Shown in pieces: positions 8,796 to 16,350 of a stretch of DNA of 64,000 nt (positions are counted from its first letter, which is position 1; each line of letters opens with the position of its first letter). The position numbers and the translations under genes were made by a program. Under the pieces are notes generated by a model. That model saw nothing but the letters and a program-made list of their open reading frames with translations. It was not told the origin of the DNA and did no database searches. Source of the stretch: Microbacterium immunditiarum (GTDB lineage Bacteria > Actinomycetota > Actinomycetes > Actinomycetales > Microbacteriaceae); contig NZ_JACCBV010000001.1 in NCBI RefSeq assembly GCF_013409785.1, positions 2,108,001 through 2,172,000 of the forward strand, given 5' to 3'.

Positions 8796-10024
8796 TCGCG
8801 ATCGATGAGCGCCGACACGTCGATCGGCGCCGTCGACGTGTCATCGGCCGAAGCCTCGATCTCGTCGAACAGCGTCGCCGGCTGGGACGGCTCGGTGCGA
8901 GCGCCATCGTCTGCCGCAGGCGCCCCGTCCTCGGGCTCCGGCGCCATCGCCTCGCGCTCCTCCTCCTGAACCCACGACGCGAGCTCCTCGGGGTCGTACG
9001 TGTCGGTCTGCATCGACGTGTCGACCTCGGCCGGCGCCTTCTCGGGCGTGCGTCCGAGCAGCGCGATCGCGTCGTCGACATCGAGCGCGGCATCCGGCAC
9101 CAGTTCGTCTCCGCGCACGCCGTCGGCGAGCGAGTCGAGCAGGCGCACGGCGTCGAGGACGATGTCTTCGCGTCCCGACTCGTCGCCGTGGAGCAGCCAC
9201 TTCGCGAACTCGAGCTCCGCGTACAGACGCGAGCGGTGCCGCACGAGCCCGTCGGGGGCGCGGTGGCTGTGCGCGGCGTACGACTCGAACACGTCGTCGG
9301 CAGCCTTCGGAGCCGATGCGAGCCACTGCAGGTCGGTCGCGGGGTCGCCGACCGACAGACCGTGCCAATCGAGCAGCCCCGTCACCGCGGGGGCACCGGC
9401 GACGTCCTCGAAGAGGAACGACGCCGCACCGACTCCGCCGAGCACGACGGCCGACTCGAAGCGCCACAGCTCGTCGGCCTCGGCCGCGCGGCGCCAGCGG
9501 CGGAGGAGATCCTCCGGCGCGCGCCGTGTCGCCTCGGCGCGGTCGATGAGCCGGGTCACCTCCTGGCGAGCCTGGGCGGGCGTGCGGATCGGCAGCCCTT
9601 CGGCGCGCACGATGGAGACGGGCAGAGCGTGCAGCGCTGCGAGCGCCTCGCCCACAGACGTCGCGGCTCCGCGGCCCGCGGGCAGGTGCGCCGCGTCGAC
9701 GCGGTATCCGGGCAGGAAGGAGACGACGATCGCACGCGCCTCGCCGACACCCGTTTCGCCGAGGAACTCGGGTGCGCGGAACGGGAGCAGCTCGCGCACG
9801 CCGGGCGTGAGCGCGCGCAGCGCGCGGGCCTCGGCGGCGAGTTCGGCCGCGGCATCCGGCTCGGCAGGAGCGCGCACGACGACACGGCGGCCGTCCTCGA
9901 GCTCGGCGACCGCGGAGTCGTAGCGACCGGCGGCGCCCTCGGTCAGCAGACCTGCTCCGACGACGCCTACCCGCGGGAGAGCCGAGGTCACCGACGCGGC
10001 TAGAGTGAGGGGTGAGCGTGCCAT
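8663..10024 (-). CDS. APH-fold protein with degenerate catalytic loop (predicted pseudokinase)
   Basis: A 453-residue protein. Residues 1-290 fit the aminoglycoside/macrolide phosphotransferase fold; residues 300-453 are an acidic tail. The metal-binding segment LLDWHGLSVGDPATDL is intact. The preceding catalytic segment, normally HGDxxxxN, reads LGGVGAAS, so His, the catalytic Asp and Asn are all replaced. The N-lobe strand VVVRAP has Arg where kinases carry Lys. It probably cannot transfer phosphate, though it may still bind a nucleotide or ligand. It starts at ATG 10024, with TACCCT ending 6 nt upstream. Its 3' end overlaps adnB tail to tail. In mycobacteria a different gene (Rv3200c) occupies this position. 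Confidence 0.82.
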   Translation of the reverse strand: MARSPLTLAASVTSALPRVGVVGAGLLTEGAAGRYDSAVAELEDGRRVVVRAPAEPDAAAELAAEARALRALTPGVRELLPFRAPEFLGETGVGEARAIVVSFLPGYRVDAAHLPAGRGAATSVGEALAALHALPVSIVRAEGLPIRTPAQARQEVTRLIDRAEATRRAPEDLLRRWRRAAEADELWRFESAVVLGGVGAASFLFEDVAGAPAVTGLLDWHGLSVGDPATDLQWLASAPKAADDVFESYAAHSHRAPDGLVRHRSRLYAELEFAKWLLHGDESGREDIVLDAVRLLDSLADGVRGDELVPDAALDVDDAIALLGRTPEKAPAEVDTSMQTDTYDPEELASWVQEEEREAMAPEPEDGAPAADDGARTEPSQPATLFDEIEASADDTSTAPIDVSALIDRDQADAADEPPVRSGAPDDVEAAEAAEAERASRAAFQRWTSSASE

Positions 10025-10030
10025 GTGCCC

Positions 10031-10036
10031 AGGGTA
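10031..10036 (-). promoter_or_regulatory. -10 box (TACCCT) of leaderless promoter
   Basis: On the minus strand TACCCT ends 6 nt before ATG 10024 of the APH-fold gene. Confidence 0.5.
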
Positions 10037-10103
10037 GGTCGCCCCGTGCCGGTCCGCCCTCGCGCCACGCCCTTGGCCGCCGACCAGCGCAGAGAGGTCC
10101 TCG

Positions 10104-11030
10104 ATGACGGCGTCCCCTCGTCCGCAGCAGCCGCCGCTGGCCCGCGCCGCGCTCGATCGAGCCGGTGACGAGCGCGCGAACCCCGGCCTGATCGACGAGA
10201 GCAGGGCGGATGCCGCGACCCGCGTCCTCGTGCTGCACGGCGATTCCGCGCCGCTCGACGGCGGCGGCGAGGCCCTCCGCTGGGTGCGGCCAGAGGCCGT
10301 GCCGGGGGGCGCCCAGTGGGCGTTCCTCGGGCGTGCCGACGCCGCCGACGGGGGAGGGGCGGTGCTCGCCGCGGTCTTCCCACGTGAGGCGGATGCCCCG
10401 CTCGACCCGCCCGGGGGATGGGGCCCCTTGCGCGTGGTCGGCGGTGGACTCTCGGCGTTCGACGCCGGCGCGTTCGTCGAGGCGCTGAGCCTCGGCCGGT
10501 GGCTGCTCGACGCGCCGCACTGCCCGGCGTGCGGAGCGCTCACGCTCGTGACGATGTCGGGCTGGGCGCGCTCGTGCCCCTCGTGCGGGCGCGAGCACTT
10601 CCCGCGGACGGACCCCGCCGTGATCGTCGCGATCACGAGCGCGACCGACCCCGACAGGCTGCTCCTCGGCTCGAATGCGCTGTGGGGCGCCAACCGGTTC
10701 TCGTGCTTCGCGGGCTTCGTCGAGGCGGGCGAGTCGCTCGAAGCGGCCATCGTGCGCGAGCTCCGCGAGGAGGCGGGCGTCGACGTCGTCGACCTGCGCT
10801 ACCGCGGCTCGCAGGCGTGGCCGTACCCGCGCAGCCTCATGCTCGGGTTCCTCGCGACGGCCGCTGACGACGACAGGGCACGCGCGGACGGTGAGGAGAT
10901 CGTCGAGGTGCGGTGGTTCGACCGGGACGAGATCGGGAGCGGCCTGCGGGGGGAGAGCGACATCCTGCTCCCGGGTCCCGCGTCGATCGCGCACCGGCTG
11001 ATCTCGGACTGGCACGCGGGTCTGGCATGA
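10104..11030 (+). CDS. nudC: NADH pyrophosphatase / NAD-decapping hydrolase
   Basis: A 308-residue Nudix enzyme that splits NAD(H) into NMN(H) and AMP and can remove NAD caps from RNA. A zinc ribbon is formed by CPACG and CPSCG at about residues 146-166. The Nudix box GFVEAGE...REEAGV follows, then SQAWPYPRS, the family's SQPWPFPxS signature with small changes. GAGAGG lies 6 nt before ATG 10104. The stop overlaps the next gene's ATG (ATGA), so nudC and the UvrD2-type helicase form an operon, as for Rv3199c-Rv3198c. Confidence 0.93.
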   Translation: MTASPRPQQPPLARAALDRAGDERANPGLIDESRADAATRVLVLHGDSAPLDGGGEALRWVRPEAVPGGAQWAFLGRADAADGGGAVLAAVFPREADAPLDPPGGWGPLRVVGGGLSAFDAGAFVEALSLGRWLLDAPHCPACGALTLVTMSGWARSCPSCGREHFPRTDPAVIVAITSATDPDRLLLGSNALWGANRFSCFAGFVEAGESLEAAIVRELREEAGVDVVDLRYRGSQAWPYPRSLMLGFLATAADDDRARADGEEIVEVRWFDRDEIGSGLRGESDILLPGPASIAHRLISDWHAGLA

Positions 11031-12784
11031 GCGGCGGAGCACTCGCCGGTCTCGACGAGCGCCAGCTCGAAGCCGTTACGACCCTTCGGGGGCCCGTCGT
11101 CGTGCTCGCCGGCGCCGGCACCGGCAAGACCCGGGTCATCACGCACCGCATCGCGCACGGGGTCGACACGGGCGCGTACTCGCCGGGACGCGTCATGGCG
11201 GTCACGTTCACCGCGAAGGCGGCGGGCGAGATGCGGGGGCGTCTGCACGCCCTCGGCGTCGAGGGCGTCTCCGCTCGGACGTTCCACGCGGCGGCGCTCG
11301 CGCAGCTGAACTTCTTCTGGCCGACGCTCGCGGGCGACCGACCGCCGACGATCGTCGACAACAAGGTGCGCTTGCTGGCGCACGCCGCCGACTCGATCGG
11401 CATGGACCTCGACGTCGCGACCCTCCGCGACGTCGCCTCGGGCATCGAGTGGCGCAAGGTCACGATGCGCACGATCGACGAGTACGCTGCGGCGCGTGCG
11501 GGCGGCGTCGGGCACCTCGACGTCTCGCGCGTCGCCGATCTGCAGCGCGCGTACGAGAAGCTCAAGGACGAGCGTCGCCAGCTCGACTTCGAAGACGTTC
11601 TGCTCGCATGCGCGGGCATGCTCGAGGCCGAGCCGACCGTCGTCGGGGCGGTGCGCGAGCAGTACCGGCACTTCACGGTCGACGAGTTCCAGGACGTCTC
11701 GCCCGTGCAGCACCGCCTGCTCGAGCTGTGGCTCGGCGACCGCCGCGACGTGTGCGTCGTGGGCGACGCGAGCCAGACGATCTACTCGTTCGCGGGCGCC
11801 GACGCGCGCTTCCTCCTCGACTTCGAGCGCCGGCACGAGGGGGCGAGAGTCGTGCGGCTCGAGACCAACTACCGGTCGGATGCCTCGATCCTCGCCGTCG
11901 CGAACGAGCTGATGCGCGGCCGCCCCGGCGCCCTCCACCTCGAGGCTGCGGGCGACGTCGAACCCGGCCCGACGCCGACCGTCACCGGGTACCAGGACGA
12001 CGGGGGCGAGGCCCGCGGCACGGCGGCGGCGATCTCGGCCCGCATCGCCGCGGGCGTGGATCCGCGCCGGATCGCGGTGCTGTACCGGTCTCACGCGCAG
12101 TCGGTCGAGATCGCGCGCGCGCTCGCCGATGCCGGCATCGCGGCGACCGTGCTGGGCGGCAAGCGCTACTTCGACCTCCCGGAGGTGCGCCAGGCGATCA
12201 TGGCGCTGCGCGGGGCATCCGTCGCCCCGACTGAATCGGGCCTCGTCGACGTCGTGCGCGATGTGCTGCGTTCGTTGGGACTCACCGACGAGCCGCCCGA
12301 GGCGGGCGGAGCCCTGCGCGACGCATGGGAGGCGCGCGCGGCGCTGCTGCGCCTGGCCGAGGAGGCGCCCGCCGGCACGAGCCTGCGCGCGTTCACCGAC
12401 GACCTCCTCGCGCGGGCGAAGGCGCACCATGAGCCGGGGCTCCGCACGGTGACGCTGTCGACGCTCCACGCGGCGAAGGGGCTCGAGTGGGACCACGTGC
12501 ACCTCATCGGCTTCGCCGAGGGCCTGCTGCCCATCGGGTACGCGACGACGTTCGAGCAGGTCGACGAGGAGCGCCGGCTCGCGTACGTCGGGATCACGCG
12601 GGCCGCGCGAACGCTCGAGCTGTCGTGGTCTCGCGGCGCGCGGGATCGGCGTCCGTCGCGGTTCCTGCAGGAGATCGGCAGCCGCAGTCTGCGTGAGGCA
12701 CGTGCGACCGCATCGACCGCAGGGGCGAGCCGGCGGGGAGGATCACCGACGAGGACTCCGACCCGAGGCTCCGCTGCGCGCTGA
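11027..12784 (+). CDS. uvrD2: UvrD2-type SF1 DNA helicase without HRDC domain
   Basis: A 585-residue 3'-5' helicase. Motif I is GAGTGKTRVITHR, motif Ia VTFTAKAAGEM, motif II FTVDEFQDVSP, motif III GDASQTIYSFAGA, motif IV ETNYRS, motif V LSTLHAAKGLEWD and motif VI RRLAYVGITRA. The neighbourhood (nudC directly upstream) identifies it as the UvrD2 orthologue. Mycobacterial UvrD2 is about 700 residues with a C-terminal HRDC domain and a tetracysteine segment. This protein stops about 60 residues after motif VI in an Arg/Ser/Thr-rich tail and lacks both. It starts at ATG 11027, overlapping nudC by 4 nt. The last 191 nt overlap the opposite-strand gene at 12594-13469. Confidence 0.9.
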   Translation: MSGGALAGLDERQLEAVTTLRGPVVVLAGAGTGKTRVITHRIAHGVDTGAYSPGRVMAVTFTAKAAGEMRGRLHALGVEGVSARTFHAAALAQLNFFWPTLAGDRPPTIVDNKVRLLAHAADSIGMDLDVATLRDVASGIEWRKVTMRTIDEYAAARAGGVGHLDVSRVADLQRAYEKLKDERRQLDFEDVLLACAGMLEAEPTVVGAVREQYRHFTVDEFQDVSPVQHRLLELWLGDRRDVCVVGDASQTIYSFAGADARFLLDFERRHEGARVVRLETNYRSDASILAVANELMRGRPGALHLEAAGDVEPGPTPTVTGYQDDGGEARGTAAAISARIAAGVDPRRIAVLYRSHAQSVEIARALADAGIAATVLGGKRYFDLPEVRQAIMALRGASVAPTESGLVDVVRDVLRSLGLTDEPPEAGGALRDAWEARAALLRLAEEAPAGTSLRAFTDDLLARAKAHHEPGLRTVTLSTLHAAKGLEWDHVHLIGFAEGLLPIGYATTFEQVDEERRLAYVGITRAARTLELSWSRGARDRRPSRFLQEIGSRSLREARATASTAGASRRGGSPTRTPTRGSAAR

Positions 12785-13469
12785 CCCCGAGCACCTGGTC
12801 GAGCAGTCGCGCGGCGGTGAGCCCCGCCTCCCAGGCCTCGGCCGGATCGACGGGGACGCTGCGCCGCCCGACGAGCTGTGCCGCGAGCTGTGGCCACGCC
12901 GGATCGGCGTCACGCCGATGCGCGGCCTCGCACGCGAGGCACGATGTGACTCCGGGCACGACGACCGGTCCGATCTCGGTGCGCGATCCCGAGAACACGA
13001 TCGGCACGTGCACGGCGTCGGATCGCATGAGCGCGGCGGCATCGCGCGGATGGACGACGTGGTGCGCGAGCAGCACGAACACGGCGTCGGCGTCGGATGC
13101 GGCATCCGCCGGCCGCCATGCCCGCTCGACCGCGAAGCGCCCGCTCGACGACATCGCCTGCACGGCGGCCTCGACCGTCTCGGGAGCGACGCCGACGGCG
13201 GCGACGACGACGAGCCTGCGCGGCGGGGGAGGCTCGTCGGCGAGCGCCGGGCTCACGAGGGCGAGGAACGCGGCCGTCGCGTCCGGCGTCGCGCCGAGAG
13301 CGGAGGCGAGTCCTTCGAGCACCGCCTGCGGCACTCCGCGCTCCAGCTCGGCGATCAGCCGCTCCTGCCACGGCAGCGGGTGCTCGAGGATCACGACGGC
13401 GTCGACGCCGAACTGGACGGTCGTCGCATCGCGCCACAGGGGAGGGTTCGCGGGGTGCAGGCGGAGCAT
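12594..13469 (-). CDS. ThiF/cyclodehydratase-like protein (Rv3196-type)
   Basis: A 291-residue protein resembling the E1-like ThiF/TOMM cyclodehydratase family in length, in the N-terminal substrate-binding region (VVILEHPLPWQERLIAEL) and in its cysteines. CLACEAAHRR and a C-terminal HADCGCRS supply a CxxC plus CxC set that probably holds zinc. No ATP-binding GxGxxG motif is evident, so the adenylation function looks lost. A TOMM peptide or partner enzyme is not nearby. It starts at ATG 13469. The C-terminus is encoded antisense to uvrD2, a 191-nt convergent overlap. Rv3196 holds the equivalent place in M. tuberculosis. Real role unknown. Confidence 0.72.
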   Translation of the reverse strand: MLRLHPANPPLWRDATTVQFGVDAVVILEHPLPWQERLIAELERGVPQAVLEGLASALGATPDATAAFLALVSPALADEPPPPRRLVVVAAVGVAPETVEAAVQAMSSSGRFAVERAWRPADAASDADAVFVLLAHHVVHPRDAAALMRSDAVHVPIVFSGSRTEIGPVVVPGVTSCLACEAAHRRDADPAWPQLAAQLVGRRSVPVDPAEAWEAGLTAARLLDQVLGVSAQRSLGSESSSVILPAGSPLRSMRSHVPHADCGCRSPAGTATDADPARRETTTARAFARPA

Positions 13470-13582
13470 TCCCCGATGATGGCCCGGCGCGGCATCCGTC
13501 GACTTGCTGTCCACATGCGCCGGCCGGGCACCGCCCACCGGTACGGCTGGGGAGGAACGGATGCCGCCCACTCCGAGCCTGC

Positions 13583-15007
13583 TCAGATCGGGCGGCCGCC
13601 CGGGTGCGGATCCTCCTCCGCAGGACCGTCGCCCTCGTCCTCGTCGGGCGCCTCGCCCTTCTCGCCCGAAGCCTCATCCGTCCGCGAGCCGCTCTCCGCC
13701 TCGAGCAGCTGCGCGAGCGCGTCGTCGAACGCGTCCGGTGCCGGCTCCTCGCCGCGGGCTCGCGCCTCGAGCCGCGCGATGAGCGCGGCCGGGTCGTCGA
13801 TGTCGTCGGCGGTGGGCATGAGGTCGGGGTAGTCCCACAGCGAGTCGCGAGCGGCGACTCCGACGGCATCCGTCACCGCCTGCCACATCGCCGCCGCCTC
13901 GCGCATGCGGCGCGGGCGCAGCTCGAGGCCGACGAGTGACCCGAGCGCCTGCTCAGCGGGGCCGCCCACCGCGCGGCGGCGGCGCACCGCTTCGGCGATG
14001 CGCGGCGCGGACGGCAGTCGCGACGTCGCCGCGGCGGTCACGACATCGACCCATCCCTCGATCGTGGCGAGGAGGTTCTCGAGCCGGCGCAGCGCCTCGA
14101 CCTGCGTCTCGGAGCGCGTCGGCAGCAACGCGCCGCTCTCGATCGCGTTGCGCAGCTCTTCGGGCTCGGACGGGTCGAAGCGCGAGGCGAGCTCTTCGAG
14201 AGCGCTCGTGTCGACGTGGATCCCTCGGGCGTACTCGGTCACCTGCGAGATGACGTGCAGTCGCAGCCAGCGCGCGTGCCGGAAGAGCCGCGCGTGGGCG
14301 AGCTCGCGGGCCGCGAGATAGAGGGCGAGCTGGTCGTCCGGGATCTCGAGGTCGCGCCCGAGGTCCGCGAAGTTCTGGGGGAGGATGACCGCTTCGCCGT
14401 CGGGCATGAGCGGGATGCCGACGTCGCCGCCCGCCACGACCTCTTTCGAGAGGCTGCCGACGACGTGCCCGAGCTGCGTCGCGAACAGCGAGCCGCCGAC
14501 GGTGCGCATGATGCGCCCCGCGCCCTGGACGAGGCCCTGCATGTCTTCGGGCGCCTGGTCGCTGAGGGCGGCGGTCAGGGCGTCGGCGATGCTCGTGGCG
14601 ACCGGCTCGGCGAGCTCCTGCCACACGGGCAGCGTCGCCTCGACCCAGCCGCCGCGCGTGATCGGCTGCGGCGCCTTCGCGAGCTCGGAGATGGTGGTCG
14701 CCTCGCTCAGCCACAGGTCGGCGAGCGCGAACGCCTGGTCGAGGTCCGCGCGCTGGCCTTGCGTGATCGCCAGGCCGTCCTGATTCGCGATGTGCAGAGC
14801 CTGGCGGCGCGTGAGGTCCCACGAGATCGACCCGTCGCCGGAGAAGGCGTCCTGGAGCTGCCGCATGACCGCCTGCATCATCGCGGGGTCGATCTCCAGG
14901 CCGGACAGGCGCGACAGCTGCTCGGGATCGATCTCGCCCGCGCCGCCGAACAGCTGCCGGATCATCTCGCGGAACTCGTCCTCGGGGCTGCGTTCGTCGT
15001 CTGCCAC
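13583..15007 (-). CDS. Zincin_2/DUF2342 metalloprotease-like protein (Rv3195-type)
   Basis: A 474-residue protein opening with an acidic helix (SPEDEFREMIRQLFGG), as in the actinobacterial DUF2342 or zinc-dependent metalloprotease family, some members of which are labelled F420-biosynthesis associated. The putative metal site is AARELAHARLFRHARW, where a classical HEXXH is not present as such. The C-terminal 40 residues are acidic. It starts at GTG 15007 after AAAGGCGG. It is divergent from the PDZ protease gene and shares its conserved neighbourhood. Proteolytic activity has not been seen from sequence alone. Confidence 0.8.
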   Translation of the reverse strand: MADDERSPEDEFREMIRQLFGGAGEIDPEQLSRLSGLEIDPAMMQAVMRQLQDAFSGDGSISWDLTRRQALHIANQDGLAITQGQRADLDQAFALADLWLSEATTISELAKAPQPITRGGWVEATLPVWQELAEPVATSIADALTAALSDQAPEDMQGLVQGAGRIMRTVGGSLFATQLGHVVGSLSKEVVAGGDVGIPLMPDGEAVILPQNFADLGRDLEIPDDQLALYLAARELAHARLFRHARWLRLHVISQVTEYARGIHVDTSALEELASRFDPSEPEELRNAIESGALLPTRSETQVEALRRLENLLATIEGWVDVVTAAATSRLPSAPRIAEAVRRRRAVGGPAEQALGSLVGLELRPRRMREAAAMWQAVTDAVGVAARDSLWDYPDLMPTADDIDDPAALIARLEARARGEEPAPDAFDDALAQLLEAESGSRTDEASGEKGEAPDEDEGDGPAEEDPHPGGRPI

Positions 15008-15131
15008 TTCAGCCGCCTTTCAGCAGGGTCATCGAGTTGCGCTCTACGCTAGTCGCAGCCCTTCGTCGCATTGCCCGGCAGCGATCCCTCGCCTTACGCC
15101 GGTCGCGAACGACCGAGTGAGAAAGACCCCC

Positions 15132-16259
15132 GTGGCCCTGTTCGACGAGAACGTGACGATCTCTCCCGCGCCCCGCCGCCGTCGCATGACGCCTTCCGTT
15201 GCCGCGGGATCGTGGGCGCTCGCCATCGCGCTGGTCGCGCTGCTGGTGATCACCTTCCTGCCCACCTCGTACGTCATCCAGCAGCCCGGACCCGTGTACA
15301 ACACGCTCGGCACCGCGCGCTCGGCCGACGGCACCGATGTGCCGCTCATCTCGATCGAGGGCGCCGAGACGTTCCCGACCGCCGGTGCGCTCGATCTGCT
15401 CACCGTCCAGGTCGTGGGCAACCGCGAGCGCACGCCATCGTGGTTCGAGCTCGCCATCGCGTGGTTCCAGCCGAGCCGCGCCGTGCTGCCGATCGACGCG
15501 ATCTTCCCCGAGGGTCAGACCTCGGAGGAGCGCAACGAGCAGAGCGCGGCCCTGATGGTCGACTCGCAGAAGGAAGCCACCGCGGCCGCACTCAGCGAGC
15601 TGGGCCTCGACGTCGGGCACACGCTTCTCGTGCACTCGGTCATCGAGGACTCGGCCGCCGAGGGCGCCCTCGAGGCGGGTGACGTGATCCTCGAGGCCGA
15701 CGGACGAGAGGCGACGGATGCCACGGCCCTCCGCGAGATCATCAACGAGGGCGGCGGCGCGCCGGTCGAGGTGACGATCCTGCGCGACGGCGAGGAGCAG
15801 AGGGTCTCGATCACGCCTCGCGAGACCGAGGTCGAGGGCGAGACGACGTGGCTCATCGGCGTCACCCTCACGAACGACTACGACTTCCCGATCGACGTGA
15901 CGATCCAGCTCAACAACGTCGGCGGCCCGAGCGCGGGCATGATGTTCGCGCTCGGCATCATCGACTCCCTCACACCGGGCGAGCTCAACGGCGGCGAGCG
16001 TGTCGCGGGCACCGGCACGATCGACGCCGCCGGCGAGGTCGGGCCGATCGGCGGCATCCGTCAGAAGATGTGGGGAGCGGTCGACGCGGGCGCCGATTGG
16101 TTCCTCGCGCCCGAGGCGAACTGCGACGAGGTCGTGGGCCATGTGCCGGACGGCCTGCGCGTGTTCGCGGTCGAGGATCTCGATGGTGCGCTGGATGTGC
16201 TCGACGCCGTGCGCGAGGACGGAGACGTCGACGCGCTGCCCACGTGCATGGTCGGTTGA
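15132..16259 (+). CDS. Membrane-anchored PDZ domain, Lon-like S16 protease (YlbL family)
   Basis: A 375-residue protein. One transmembrane helix (about residues 22-42, ALAIALVALLVITFLP) leads into an extracytoplasmic region, a PDZ domain (about 150-250) and a Lon-type S16 serine protease domain. The catalytic Ser sits in GGPSAGMMFAL and the Lys in GIRQKMWGA. It probably degrades envelope proteins. GTG 15132 is chosen because GAGAAAG lies about 6 nt upstream; GTG 15117 in the same frame is possible. The order metalloprotease - PDZ protease - UPF0182 is conserved in actinobacteria (Rv3195, Rv3194c, Rv3193c). Confidence 0.9.
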   Translation: MALFDENVTISPAPRRRRMTPSVAAGSWALAIALVALLVITFLPTSYVIQQPGPVYNTLGTARSADGTDVPLISIEGAETFPTAGALDLLTVQVVGNRERTPSWFELAIAWFQPSRAVLPIDAIFPEGQTSEERNEQSAALMVDSQKEATAAALSELGLDVGHTLLVHSVIEDSAAEGALEAGDVILEADGREATDATALREIINEGGGAPVEVTILRDGEEQRVSITPRETEVEGETTWLIGVTLTNDYDFPIDVTIQLNNVGGPSAGMMFALGIIDSLTPGELNGGERVAGTGTIDAAGEVGPIGGIRQKMWGAVDAGADWFLAPEANCDEVVGHVPDGLRVFAVEDLDGALDVLDAVREDGDVDALPTCMVG

Positions 16260-16338
16260 CGCCGTCTCTGCTTTAGCGAGCGCTGAACGTTGCCTGCGGG
16301 TTCCGCCGTCCCGTCAGCCGCCGCCCGGCCCGCCCGCC

Positions 16339-16344
16339 TAGGAT
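16339..16344 (+). promoter_or_regulatory. -10 box (TAGGAT) of leaderless promoter
   Basis: TAGGAT ends 6 nt before GTG 16351 of the UPF0182 gene. Confidence 0.55.
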
Positions 16345-16350
16345 GAGAAG

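Noticed and set aside
8663..10024. APH-fold protein as an aminoglycoside or macrolide resistance kinase
   Set aside because: The catalytic Asp and Asn are missing.
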